A stretch of 64,000 nt of DNA, from positions 4,540,403 through 4,604,402 of the forward strand of contig CANTUZ010000027.1 in the NCBI GenBank assembly GCA_947846985.1. Direction: 5' to 3'. Shown one piece after another: positions 48,069-58,379 of this stretch. The notes below the pieces were generated by a model that searched no databases, had not been told where the DNA came from, and was given only the letters and a program-made list of their open reading frames with translations. Position 1 is the first letter of the stretch, and each line of letters starts with the position of its first letter. The stretch comes from Fratercula arctica. Lineage: Eukaryota; Chordata; Aves; Charadriiformes; Alcidae. A program made the position numbers and the translations under genes.

Positions 48069-48945
48069 GAAGAGGTTAGCCAACTGGGAGAGTCTACTGG
48101 AAGAGGTTAGCCAACTGGGAGAGTCTACTGGAAGAGGTTAGTCTACTGGAAGGGTCTAGTTGGAGAGCTTGGGGCTACTGGGAGAGTCAACTGGGCCAGT
48201 TTGCTGGAAGGATCTGGTCTACTGGAAGGAACTTGTCCACTGGAAGGGTCTTCTCCGCTGGAGAGGTCAACGTCAACTGGGAGGGTCTACTGGAAGAGGC
48301 TCATCTACTGGAAGGGTCTAGTTGAAGAGCCTGGGGCTACTGGGAGAGCCAACTGGGCCACTCTACTGGAAGGAACTTGTCCACTGGAAGGGTCTAGCTT
48401 ACTGGGAGAGCCAACTGGGCCAGTCAACGGGAGGAGACCAGTCTACTGGAAGGGTGTAGCCTACTGGGAGAGCCAACTGGGCCAGTCAACGGGAGGAGAC
48501 CAGTCTACTGGAAGGGTGTAGCCTACTGGGAGAGCCAACTGGGCCAGTCAATGGGAGGAGATGAGTCTACTGGAAGGGGCATGTCCACTGGTGAGGTCAA
48601 CTGGGAGGGTCTACTGGAAGAGATGAGTCTACTGGAAGGGTGTAGCCTACTGGGAGAGCCAACTGGGCCAGTCAACGGGAGGAGACCAGTCTACTGGAAG
48701 GGTCATGTCCACTGGCGAGGTCAACTGGGAGGGTCTACTGGAAGAGATGAGTCTACTGGAAGGGTGTAGCCTACTGGGAGAGCCAACTGGGCCAGTCAAC
48801 GGGAGGAGACCAGTCTACTGGAAGGGTGTAGCCTACTGGGAGAGCCAACTGGGCCAGTCAACGGGAGGAGACCAGTCTACTGGAAAGATCTAGCTTACTG
48901 GGAGAGCCAACTGGGCCAGTCTCCGGGAAGAGGTCGGTCTACTGG
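48069..48945 (+). repeat. 62-bp minisatellite before last alpha CH exon
   Basis: The unit contains GTCTACTGGAAGGGTGTAG and GAGCCAACTGGGCCAGTC. The clear period is 62 bp (for example 48456 to 48518), with longer variant units. It fills the visible end of the intron preceding the CH4 exon; the contig starts inside it. Confidence 0.9.
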
Positions 48946-48994
48946 GTCCATCCCACCCACCGCCCTTGACCTTCTCTTACGCCCTGCCCCGCAG

Positions 48995-49380
48995 ATGTCC
49001 CCGTGAAGGCCCCTTCCGTTTACGTCTTCCCTCCACCCGCCGAGGAATTGGCCCGGCAAGAGACGGCCACCTTGACCTGCTTGGCCTTGGGCTTCCATCC
49101 CAGCGACATCTTGGTCACCTGGACCCAAGAAAACCTTCCCGTCGCCCCCGAGAACTTCTCCAATTTTGGACCGGAGAAGGAAGGGGACACCTACGCCATC
49201 TACAGCAAGTTGAACGTGCCGGTGGCCGCCTGGCAACGGGGCGACTCCTTCGCCTGCGTGGTGGCCCACGACGGCGTCCCCATGAAGTTCCTCCAGAAGA
49301 ACCTGGACAAGAGCATGGGTAAACCCACCGCCGTCAACGTCTCGGTGGTCCTGGCCGATTCCGACGTCACCTGCTACTGA
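48995..49380 (+). CDS. IGHA: IgH constant exon: last CH domain plus secretory tail (IgA-like)
   Basis: A GCCCCGCAG acceptor opens a phase-1 exon encoding a C1-set Ig domain: APSVYVFPPP start, TLTCLALGFHP (Cys), VTWTQ (Trp) and FACVVAHDG (Cys). It ends in a 20-residue polymeric-Ig tail with an NVS glycosylation site and penultimate Cys for chain/J-chain linkage. The stop is TGA at 49378-49380. An internal donor (GG|GTAAAC, exon end 49318) is in phase with the membrane exon at 52250, so secreted and membrane forms arise by alternative processing. IgA is preferred over IgM because the tail reads VNVSVV and the gene lies tail to tail with an IgD-like gene. IgM remains possible. The upstream CH exons are not in this contig. 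Confidence 0.75.
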
Positions 49381-49442
49381 GCCGGAGAAGGGGGTGGGAA
49401 GGGAAGGGAGGGGAGGGGGAAGGGGCTGTAATTCCGCATCCG

Positions 49443-49448
49443 AATAAA
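49443..49448 (+). terminator. Poly(A) signal, secreted form
   Basis: AATAAA 63 bases after the secretory stop. Its use would compete with splicing to the membrane exons. Confidence 0.75.
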
Positions 49449-49900
49449 AAAAAAAAAAAAACGGAAAAAAAAAAACCAACCCAACCAAAAAATGGGAAAA
49501 ACGACCCAAAAAAAAACCCCCCGCCGGAAAAAAGAAACAAAACGCGACGCGGAGAGGCCGGGTGGGACTCGAGGAGGGGGGGGGAGGGTGGGGGGGGGGG
49601 TGGTCTTCAACCGCCGCGGCCAGAAGTTCTTCCCCTCCCCCACCCCCCCCCCCACACCCCCCCCCCAAATTTCCCCCCCCCCCCCGTTGGAATTAATTAG
49701 CGCAAACGAAGGGTTGAGGGAGGGGGAAGGAGGCGGCTCCGCCTGGGATGGGGGGAGGGAGAAGAACCCACCCAACGGCGCCGGGGTTGGGGTGGGGTGG
49801 GGGGGGGACAACAACCTGGTGGTCATCTCCATCCCCACCTCCAGAAGAGGGAAATCCCCGCCCCCCCCCCAAAAAGGGCTTTTTCACCCCAAAAAAAAAC
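49449..49900. other. Low-complexity flank
   Basis: A-runs, then long C- and G-runs. No gene; base accuracy is doubtful in such homopolymers. Confidence 0.5.
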
Positions 49901-49919
49901 CCCATCGCACCCACGGGCA

Positions 49920-52110
49920 CGTTGCTCGCAGGAGGATTTTGGACAAGAATTGGGTGGAAAATGGGCAAAAATGGGTGAAAATGGAGGTTTTTTGCTGCTT
50001 CACCCCAAAATCCTCATGGCCCCTTGGGCCATGGAAGGGTTTGGGTCAGGAATTGGGTGGAAAATGGGCAAAAACGGGTGAAAATGGAGGTTTTTTGCTG
50101 CTTGCACCCCAAAATCCTCACGGCCCCTTGGGCCACGGAAGGGTTTCAGACAGGAATTGGGTGGAAAATGGGCAAAAATGGGTGAAAATGGAGGTTTTTT
50201 GCTGCTTGCACCCCAAAATCCTCATGGCCCCTTGGGCAACGGAAGGGTTTCAGACAGGAATTGGGTGGAAAATGGGCAAAAATGGGTGAAAATGGAGGTT
50301 TTTTGCTACTTGCACCCCAAAATCCTCATGGCCCCTTGGGCCACGGAAGGGTTTCAGACAGGAATTGGGTGGAAAATGGGCAAAAACGGGTGAAAATGGA
50401 GGTTTTTTGCCGCTTGCACTCAAAACTCCTCGTGGCCCCTCGGGCACAGCAGGGTTTGGGTCAGGAATTGGGTGGAAAATGGGCAAAAATGGGTGAAAAT
50501 GGAGGTTTTTTGCTACTCGCACTCAAAAATCATCATGGGCACGTTGCTCACAGGAGGAATTTGGTCAAGAATTGGGTGGAAAATGGGTGAAAAAGGGGTT
50601 TTTTTGCTGCTTGCACCCCAAAATCCTCATGGCCTCTTGGGGCACATCAGGGTTTTGGTCAAGAATTGGGTGGAAAATGGGCAAAAATGGGTGAAAATGG
50701 AGGTTTTTTGCTGCTTGCACCCAAAAATCCTCATGGCCCCTGGGGCCACAGAAGGGTTTGGGTCAGGAATTGGGTGGAAAATGGGCAAATGGGTGAAAAT
50801 GGAGGTTTTTTGCTACTTGCACTCAAAAATCCTCACGGCCCCTTGGGCCACAGCAGGGTTTTGGTCAAGAATTGGGTGGAAAACGGGTGAAAATGGGGTT
50901 TTTTTTGCTGCTTGCACCCCAAAATCCTCATGGCCTCTTGGGGCACATCAGGGTTTTGGTCAGGAATTGGGTGGAAAATGGGCAAAAATGGGTGAAAATG
51001 GAGGCTTTTTGCTACTCGCACTCAAAACTCCTCATGGGCACATTGCTCGCAGGAGGATTTTGGTCAAGAATTGGGTGGAAAATGGGTGAAAAAGGGGTTT
51101 TTTTGCTGCTTGCACCCAAAAATCCTCATGGCCTCTTGGGGCACATCAGGGTTTTGGTCAAGAACTGGGTGGAAAATGGGCAAAAATGGGTGAAAATGGA
51201 GGTTTTTTGCTGCTTGCACCCAAAAATCCTCATGGCCCCTGGGGCCACAGAAGGGTTTGGGTCAGGAATTGGGTGGAAAATGGGCAAACGGGTGAAAATG
51301 GAGGTGTTTTGCTACTTGCACTCAAAAATCCTCACGGCCCCTTGGGCCACGGCAGGGTTTTGGTCAAGAATTGGGTGGAAAATGGGCAAAAATGGGTGAA
51401 AATGGAGGTTTTTTGCTGCTTGCACTCAAAAATTCTCATGGGCACGTTGCTTGCAGGAGGATTTTGGACAAGAATTGGGTGGAAAATGGGTGAAAATGGA
51501 GGTTTTTTGCTACTTGCACTCAAAAATCCTCACGGCCCCTTGGGCCATGGCTGGGTTTTAGTCAAGAATTGGGTGGAAAATGGGTGAAAATGGAGGTTTT
51601 TTGCTACTTGCACCCCAAAATCCTCATGGCCCCTTGGGCACGGCTGGGTTTTGGTCAGGAATTGGGTGGAAAATGGGCAAAAATGGGTGAAAATGGAGGT
51701 TTTTTGCCACTCACACCCAAAAATCATCATGGACGCATTGCTCGCAGGAGGATTTTGGACAAGAATTAGGTAGAAAATGGGTGAAAATGGGTGAAAATGG
51801 GGTTTTTTGCTGCTTACGCCCAAAAATCCTCATGGCCCCTTGGGCCACGGCTGGGTTTCGGTCAAGAATTGGGTGGAAAATGGGCAGAAATGGGTGAAAA
51901 AGGAGGTTTTTTGCTACACGCACCCCAAAATCCTCATGGGCACGTTGCTCACAGGAGGATTTTGGACAAGAATTAGGTAGAAAACGGGTGAAAATGGGGG
52001 TTTTTTTCCCGCTTTCTCCAAAAAATGCTGCACCACTTTGCTTGCAGCAAGATTTTGGCCAAGGATTGGGTGGAAAATGGGTGAAAATGGGGTTTGGGTT
52101 TGTTTTTTTT
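49920..52110 (+). repeat. ~104-bp minisatellite in CH4-M1 intron
   Basis: The unit contains AATTGGGTGGAAAATGGGC, GTGAAAATGGAGGTTTTTTG and AAAATCCTCATGGCCCC. Starts near 50051, 50155, 50259 and 50363 give 104 bp. About 20 units, some shortened or fused. Confidence 0.92.
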
Positions 52111-52249
52111 TGGCTAAACGTGCCAAAAATCCTTGCTCCCCCGGCGGGGTTTTCGGAGGTGGGTCGCGAAGGGGGTCTCCACCCCCCACCCCCCACCGCT
52201 GAAACCCTCTTTTCACCCCTTCCCCCCACCCCCCCACCCCCCCCTCTAG

Positions 52250-52386
52250 ATTTTTTGGGTGTGATTCTGGGCGAGGAGACCCAAACCGAGGTGGAGGAAG
52301 ACCCCACCGACCTCTGGACGGCCGTGACCTTCGTCATCCTCTTCCTCCTCAGCCTCTGCTACAGCACCGGCGTCACCCTCTTCAAG
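52250..52386 (+). CDS. IGHA: Ig membrane exon M1 (IgA-like)
   Basis: A CCCCTCTAG acceptor opens a phase-1 exon: an acidic extracellular linker (GEETQTEVEEDPTD) and a transmembrane helix, LWTAVTFVILFLLSLCYSTG, followed by VTLFK. The polar Thr/Ser/Tyr face is the antigen-receptor transmembrane motif used to bind Ig-alpha/Ig-beta. The donor is AAG|GTAACC. VTF in place of the near-invariant STF of IgM, together with the unusual KVL end, argues against IgM. It joins in frame to the donor at 49318. Confidence 0.8.
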
Positions 52387-52458
52387 GTAACCCTGCACGC
52401 CAGCGACCCACCGCTGAGTAATTAAGGCTCGTTAATTAAGTTTCGCTCTCTCCCCCAG

Positions 52459-52467
52459 GTCCTGTGA
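52459..52467 (+). CDS. IGHA: Ig membrane exon M2 (IgA-like)
   Basis: After a 72-base intron and TCTCTCCCCCAG, the sequence GTC CTG TGA completes a three-residue cytoplasmic tail, Lys-Val-Leu-stop. Most membrane Ig tails of this short type end KVK, so Leu is unusual. Confidence 0.75.
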   Translation, partial: VL

Positions 52468-52596
52468 CGGCGGCAGAAGGTCGAAGAACTTCACGCTTGG
52501 GTTGTCCCCTCCCTTCCCCCCACGGCCGAGCGGAGGTTTTGGGGCTTTTTTTTTTGGAGGCGGGGGGGGGAGGGAGGGGGGGGGAAAGATTCGAGG

Positions 52597-52602
52597 AATA
52601 AA
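52597..52602 (+). terminator. Poly(A) signal, membrane form
   Basis: AATAAA 130 bases after the M2 stop. Confidence 0.75.
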
Positions 52603-52679
52603 ATGAAGCTCAGCCCGTTTCCATCGGCTGGGGGGGGGGAGAAAAAAAAAAAAAGCGAACGTTTTCCCTGGAAATCAGC

Positions 52680-53750
52680 CCGTTTTCATCGGTGCGTCGC
52701 GTCCCAATTGCCCTCAGCCTTCAAAAAACAAACATTTTCCCTTAAAATGACCCCATTTTCCATCGGTTCGTCACCCCCCACTCCCATCAAGCCACAAAAA
52801 AATCCCCATTTTCCCCTGAAATAATCCTATTTTTCATCAACACGTCACCCCCCAATTCCCAGCAAGCCACAAAAAATCCTTTTTTTCCCTTGAAATAAGC
52901 CCATTTTCCATCAGCACAGCACCCCAATTCCCATCAAGCTTCAAAAAAAAACCCCGTTTTCCCTTGAAATAACCCCATTTTCCTTTGATACATCACCGCA
53001 ATTCCCATCTAGCTTCAAAAAAAAACCCATTTTGCCTTGAAATAACCCCATTTTCCATCAGCACAGCACCTCCCATCCCCATCAAGCTTTAAAAAATCCT
53101 ATTTTTCCTTGAAATAACCCATTTTCCATTGGTACATCACCCCCAATTCCCGTCAAGCTTCAAAAAAAACCCCCATTTTCCCTTGAAATAACCCCATTTT
53201 CCATCAGCACAGCACCCCAATTCCTATCAAGCTTCAAAAAAGCCCCTGTTTTCCCTCGGAATTAACCCATTTTCCAGTAGTACCTCACCGCAATTCCCAT
53301 CAAGCTTCAAAAAAACCCCATTTTCCCTTGAAATAACCCCATTTTCCATCGGTACGTCACCCCCAATTCCCATCAAGCTTCAAAAAAACCCCCCGTTTTC
53401 CCTTGAAATAACCCCATTTTCCATCGGTACGTCACCCACAATTCCCATCAAGCTTCAAAAAAACCCCATTTTCCCTTGAAATAACCCCATTTTCCATCAG
53501 TACAGCACCCCAATTCCCATCAAGCTTCAAAAAAACCCCATTTTCCCTTGAAATAAGCCCATTTTCCATTGGTACGTCACCCCCAATTCCCATCAAGCTT
53601 CAAAAAAACCCCATTTTCCCTTGAAATAAGCCCATTTTCCATTGGTACGTCACCCCCAATTCCCATCAAGCTTCAAAAAAACCCCATTTTCCTTTAAAAT
53701 AACCCCATTCTCCATCGATACATCACCCCCCATTCCCATCGAGCTTCCAA
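52680..53750 (+). repeat. ~73-bp minisatellite, alpha-delta intergenic
   Basis: The unit contains CCCATCAAGCTTCAAAAAA, CCCCATTTTCCCTTGAAATA and CATTTTCCATCGGTACGTCAC. Starts near 53299, 53371, 53447 and 53519. Confidence 0.92.
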
Positions 53751-53989
53751 CCAATTTTATCCCCAATTTCTCCCCATTTTTAACCCGTTTTAACCCATTT
53801 TATCCCCAATTCCACCCCACCCCCCCCCCCCAGCCCTTCACCTCCCCGCGGCGCCTACGTGCCGAAGGCCCCAAATTTTCGGCTTTCGACCTCAAAAGGC
53901 CGTTTACCGTAAAAATCGCGTTTCGTTTCGCCTCTCGCTTTTGGGGTCGGGGGCGCTTTTTTTTTGTTGTTTTTATTCTTTTTTTTGGG

Positions 53990-54115
53990 GCCATTTGAGT
54001 CATTTCGGGAGGAGACGAAGGTTAAAAGCGCCACCGCGAACATCTGGATGGGGGGGGGGAGGAGGAACCAGATGTGTCCTGTTTATCGCCGGCGCCGTTC
54101 GCCCTCTGAGTCATC
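53990..54115. promoter_or_regulatory. Candidate enhancer: AP-1, E-box and PU.1-like sites
   Basis: In non-repetitive DNA between the two Ig genes lie two perfect TGAGTCA words (53996-54002, 54107-54113). They flank two E-boxes forming an 8-bp inverted repeat (ACATCTGG 54040-54047, CCAGATGT 54068-54075) and a GAGGAA (54062-54067). Such sites are typical of B-cell enhancers. Activity is inferred only. Confidence 0.35.
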
Positions 54116-56500
54116 GCCGGGAGAGGAAAAAAACATGGGGAGGGTAAAAATAGAGCCGAGAAACGACCCCAAAACGGCGGTTTTTCACCCCAAAAATACC
54201 CAGCGCCTTTCCCGTGAGAAAAAAGAACGAGGGGAAAATGAGGAAAAACAGGGGGGAAATACTAAAAAAAGAGCCCGAAATGACTGTTTTCCACCCCGAA
54301 ATGCCCAAATTCTGTCCCAAAGGGAAAAAAAAACGAGAGGAAAATGAGGAAAAACACGAGGAAGGTTAAAATAGAGTCGAGAAACGGCCCCAAAATGGCG
54401 GTTTTTCACCCCAAAAATGCCCAGCGCCTTTCCCGTGAGAAAAAAGAACGAGGGGAAAATGAGGAAAAACAGGGGGGAAATACTAAAAAAAGAGCCCGAA
54501 ATGACTGTTTTCCACCCTGAAATGCCCAAATTCTGTCCCAAAGGGAAAAAAAAAACGAGAGGAAAATGAGGAAAAACACGAGGAAGGTTAAAATAGAGTC
54601 GAGAAACGGCCCCAAAACGGCGGTTTTTCAGCCCAAAAATGCCCAGCGCCTTTCCCGTGAGAAAAAAGAACGAGGGGAAAATGAGGAAAACCAGGGGGGA
54701 AATACTAAAAAAAGAGCCCGAAATGACTGTTTTCCACCCTGAAATGCCCAAATTCTGTCCCAAAGGGAAAAAAAAACGAGAGGAAAATGAGGAAAAACAT
54801 GAGGAAGGTTAAAAAAAGAGCCTCAAAATGACTGTTTTCCCCCCCAAAATGCCCAAATTCTGTCCCGGGGGAAAAAAAATGAGAGGAAAATGAGGAAAAA
54901 CACGAGGGAGGTAAAAATAGAGTCGAGAAACAGCCCCAAAACGGCGGTTTTTCAGCCCAAAATGCCCAGCGCCTTTCCCGTGAGAAAAAAGAACGAGGGG
55001 AAAATGAGGAAAAACAGGGGGGAAATACTAAAAAAAGAGCCCGAAATGACTGTTTTCCACCCTGAAATGCCCAAATTCTGTCCCAAAGGGGAAAAAAAAA
55101 CGAGAGGAAAATGAGGAAAAACATGAGGAAGGTTAAAAAAAGAGCCTCAAAATGACTGTTTTCCCCCCCAAAATGCCCAAATTCTGTCCCAAAGGGAAAA
55201 AAAATGAGAGGAAAATGAGGAAAAACACGAGGAAGGTTAAAATAGAGTCGAGAAACGGCCCCAAAACGGCAGTTTTTCACCCTAAAAATGCCCAGCGCCT
55301 TTCCCGTGAGAAAAAAGAACGAGGGGAAAATGAGGAAAAACAGGGGGGAAATACTAAAAAAAGAGCCCAAAATGACTGTTTTCCACCCCGAAATGCCCAA
55401 ATTCTGTCCCAAAGGGAAAAAAAACGAGAGGAAAATGAGGAAAAACATGAGGAAGGTTAAAAAAAGAGCCCAAAATGACTGTTTTCCCCCCCAAAAATGC
55501 CCAAATTCTGTCCCAGGGGAAAAAAAATGAGAGGAAAATGAGGAAAAACACGAGGGAGGTAAAAATAGAGTCGAGAAACAGCCCCAAAACGGCGGTTTTT
55601 CAGCCCAAAAATGCCCAGCGCCTTTCCCGTGAGAAAAAAGAACGAGGGGAAAAATGAGGAAAAACAGGGGGGAAATACTAAAAAAAGAGCCCAAAATGAC
55701 TGTTTTCCACCCCGAAATGCCCAAAATCTGTCCCGGGGGGGGGGGCGGAATGAGAGGAAAATGAGGAAAAACACGAGGGAGCTTAAAAAAAAGGAGCCCC
55801 AAAATGACTATTTTTTCACCCCAAAATGCCCAGATTCTGTCCGGGGGAAAAAAAAAACGAGGAGAAAATGAGGGAAAAACACGAGGAAGGTGAAAATGGA
55901 GACGAGAAATGACCCAAAATGGCTGTTTTTTCACCCCAAAATGCCCAGATCCTTTCCAGGAGAAAAAAAATCCCAGGGAAAATGTGGAAAAAACAGGTGG
56001 AAAGTATTAAAAAAAGAGCCCCAAAATGGTTATTTTTGGCCCCAAAATGCCCAAATTCTTTCCAAGGAAGAAAAAAAAACAAGGGGAAAATGAGGAAAAA
56101 CAGGGAGAAAGTATTAAAAAAGAGTCACAAAATGGCTCTTTTCCCCCCCAAAATGCCCAAATTCTGTCCCGGGGGAAAAAAAATGAGAGGAAAATGAGGA
56201 AAAACACGAGGGAGGTAAAAATAGAGTCGAGAAATGGCCCCAAAATGGTGGTTTTTCACCCCAAAATGCCCAGATCCTTTTCCGGGAGAAAAAAATTCCC
56301 AGGGAAAATGAGGAAAAACGGGTGGAAAGTATTAAAAAAGAGCCCCAAAATGGCTCTTTTCCACCCCCAAAATGCCCAGATTCTGTCCCAGGGGGAAAAA
56401 AAACGAGGAGAAAATGAGGAAAAACACGAGGAAGGTAAAAATGGAGATGAGAAATGACCCAAAATAGCTGTTTTTCACCCCAAAATGCCCAGCTCTTTTC
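54116..56500 (+). repeat. ~105-110-bp minisatellite in higher-order units
   Basis: AGCGCCTTTCCCGTGAG recurs at 54202, 54423, 54643, 54968, 55303 and 55616, i.e. every ~220 or ~325 bp, so two or three ~105-110-bp subunits form larger units. Purine-rich on the plus strand. Confidence 0.88.
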
Positions 56501-56545
56501 CCAGGATAAATAGAAAACGAGGTGAAAATGAGGGAAAACGGGTGT

Positions 56546-56551
56546 TTTATT
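56546..56551 (-). terminator. Poly(A) signal of the IgD-like gene
   Basis: AATAAA on the minus strand, about 140 bases after the M2 stop at 56691. Confidence 0.7.
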
Positions 56552-56690
56552 GGCGATTTTTCCGCCCCGGCCACGCGGAAATGAGGAATTTTGGGAATGA
56601 AGTTGGGGGTTGAGCCCGTTTTTGGGTGGTTTTCTCCCGGTTTTGGTGTTTTCCGACGTTTCTTCTGGCCCTTCTCCGGTGGGGGGGGGG

Positions 56691-56699
56691 TTATTTCAC
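56691..56699 (-). CDS. IGHD: Ig membrane exon M2 (IgD-like)
   Basis: On the minus strand, CCCCTCCCCTCCAAG is followed by GTG AAA TAA. This gives Val-Lys-stop and completes a Lys-Val-Lys cytoplasmic tail, the standard end of IgM and IgD membrane chains. Phase 0 matches the M1 donor (AAG|GT). The AAG rather than CAG acceptor is slightly weak. Confidence 0.7.
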   Translation of the reverse strand: MK

Positions 56700-56714
56700 C
56701 TTGGAGGGGAGGGG

Positions 56715-57625
56715 AAAGGGGGGAGGAATGGGCAACCAACGCCAGGAATGGGCAACCAAAGCCAGGAATGGGCAACCAAAGCCCAAGAATGGGCAACCAA
56801 AACCCAAGAATGGGCAACCCAACCCAAAACCAGGTGACCCCACCCAGGAATGGGCAACCCAAGCCCAACAATGGGCAACCCAACCCAAAACCAGGTGACC
56901 CCACCCAGGAATGGGCAACCCAAGCCCAACAATGGGCAACCCCACCCAAAAATGGGCAACCCAACCCAAAACCAGGTGACCCCACCCAGGAATGGGCAAC
57001 CCAACCCCAAGAATGGGCAACCAAAACCCAAAAATGGGCAACCCAACCCAAAACCAGGTGACCCCCATCCAGGAATGGGCAACCCAACCCCAAGAATGGG
57101 CAACCCAACCCAGGAATGGGCAACCCAACCCCAAGAATGGGCAACCCAACCCAAAACCAGGTGACCCCACCCAGGAATGGGCAACCCAACCCCAAGAATG
57201 GGCAACCCAACCCCAAGAATGGGCAACCCAACCCAAAACCAGGTGACCCCACCCAGGAATGGGCAACCCAACCCCAACAATGGGCAACCCGACCCAGTAA
57301 TGGGCAACCCGAGCCCAAAAAAGGGTAACCCAACCCAAAACCAGGTGACCCCACCCAGGAATGGGCAACCCAAGCCCAAGAATGGGCAACCAAAACCAAG
57401 AATTGGGCAACCCAACCCAAAATGAGGTGAACCCACCGAGGAATGGGCAACCCGACCCCAAGAATGGGCAACCCGAGCCCAAAGAAGGGTAACCCAACCC
57501 AAAACCAGGCAACCAAACCCTAGAAGGGGCAACCCAACCCCAAGAATGGGCAACCCACCCAAAACCGGGAGACCCACCCAAGAACGGGCAACCCAACCCC
57601 AAGAATGGGCAACCCATGACCCCCG
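56715..57625 (+). repeat. 21-bp minisatellite in delta M1-M2 intron
   Basis: The unit is AATGGGCAACCCAACCCCAAG with interspersed CCAGGTGACCCCACCCAGG. About 40 units. The minus (sense) strand is G-rich (GGGTTGGGTTG). Confidence 0.92.
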
Positions 57626-57632
57626 GGGCTAC

Positions 57633-57796
57633 CTTGATGAAGGTGACGAAGCCGCTGTAGAAGACGAGGAGGAGGAAGAGCACCACGAAGGTGGAGATGG
57701 TGGTCCAGGCGCTGCCGTCCTCCTCTGGCTCCAGGTCATCGCCGTCCCCCACCAAGCCACAGGGCACCAAGTGCAGCCCGACACAACCCCAGGGGT
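57633..57796 (-). CDS. IGHD: Ig membrane exon M1 (IgD-like)
   Basis: A CCCTCCCCGCAG acceptor opens a phase-1 exon encoding a linker with two Cys, an acidic stretch (GDGDDLEPEEDGS), and a transmembrane helix WTTISTFVVLFLLLVFYSG followed by FVTFIK. This pattern (WTT, STF, YSG, VTFIKVK) is the one of mammalian IgD, rather than IgM (STF, YSTTVTLFKVK), IgG or IgA. The donor is AAG|GTAGCC. It joins in phase to the preceding CH exon through a split Asp codon. This is the best evidence for the identity of the gene. Confidence 0.82.
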
Positions 57797-57905
57797 CTGC
57801 GGGGAGGGTGGCAGAGGGTGGCGTTAATTAACCCCGCTCGCTCTAATTAACCCCGCCTTAACGACCTACCCCCCCCCCCCCCAGCCACTCATTTTGCCAC
57901 CCTAC

Positions 57906-58221
57906 CGGCCTGTGCGTCGACGCTCTTCTCCACCAACTCGCCGGTGGAGATGTGGGCGGCCAAGCAGGCGTAGGGGGTGCCCCCCACCCACTCGCCCCAC
58001 GGCACCTCCACGGCGGCCACCAGGGAGCAGCGCTGGGCTTGGTGGTGCGCAAGCGGCCCTCTTCGTTAGCCAGGCCCTTCGTTAGGGCCCTGCCGCCACC
58101 AGACGGCGATCTCCGGCGGGTAGAAGTCCTTCACCAGGCAGAAGAGGGTGAAGTTGCGGCCGGCGCAGGCCTCGGCGGGGACGAGGGGCAGGACGTGGAC
58201 GCTGGGTGGCCTTCAAGGGAC
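57906..58221 (-). pseudogene. IGHD: Last CH domain of IgD-like gene, disrupted
   Basis: A CCCGCAG acceptor and a G|GTAGGG donor bound a C1-set domain: TLFCLVKDFYPPEIAVWW (Cys, Trp) and later VPWGEWVGGTPYACLAAH (Cys). The exon is 316 bases, one too many for a phase-1 exon. An extra base near 58206 (GCCACCCAGC) shifts the frame, and an in-frame TAA falls after VWWRQG, beside a 9-bp direct repeat CTAACGAAG (16 bp apart). There is no secretory tail: past the donor only a few codons precede a stop, and the intron to M1 is just 109 bases. Either decay or consensus errors would explain this. Confidence 0.7.
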
Positions 58222-58379
58222 CTGCGGGACACGGGGAGGTGGGGGGGGGGGGCAGGGGAACGGGGGGCGAAGCTCGCCACGGCAGGCGCGAGACATTTTT
58301 GTGGCGGGGGCAGGGCAAAGCGGTTTTGGGGGGGGCTACAAAGCTCTTTTGGCCGCGTTGCCGCTGCCGTCGGGGCATC

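Noticed and set aside
48069..48945. Ig switch region
   Set aside because: It directly precedes the last CH exon, not the first, and is poor in AGCT, so it is an intronic minisatellite.
48995..52467. Calling the plus-strand gene IGHM
   Set aside because: Possible, but the tail-to-tail layout with an IgD-like gene and the membrane-segment differences favour IGHA.
54705..55934. 409-codon minus-strand frame
   Set aside because: Phe-rich translation of the purine-rich minisatellite.
56332..57516. 394-codon minus-strand frame
   Set aside because: Translation of the 21-bp repeat in the delta membrane intron.
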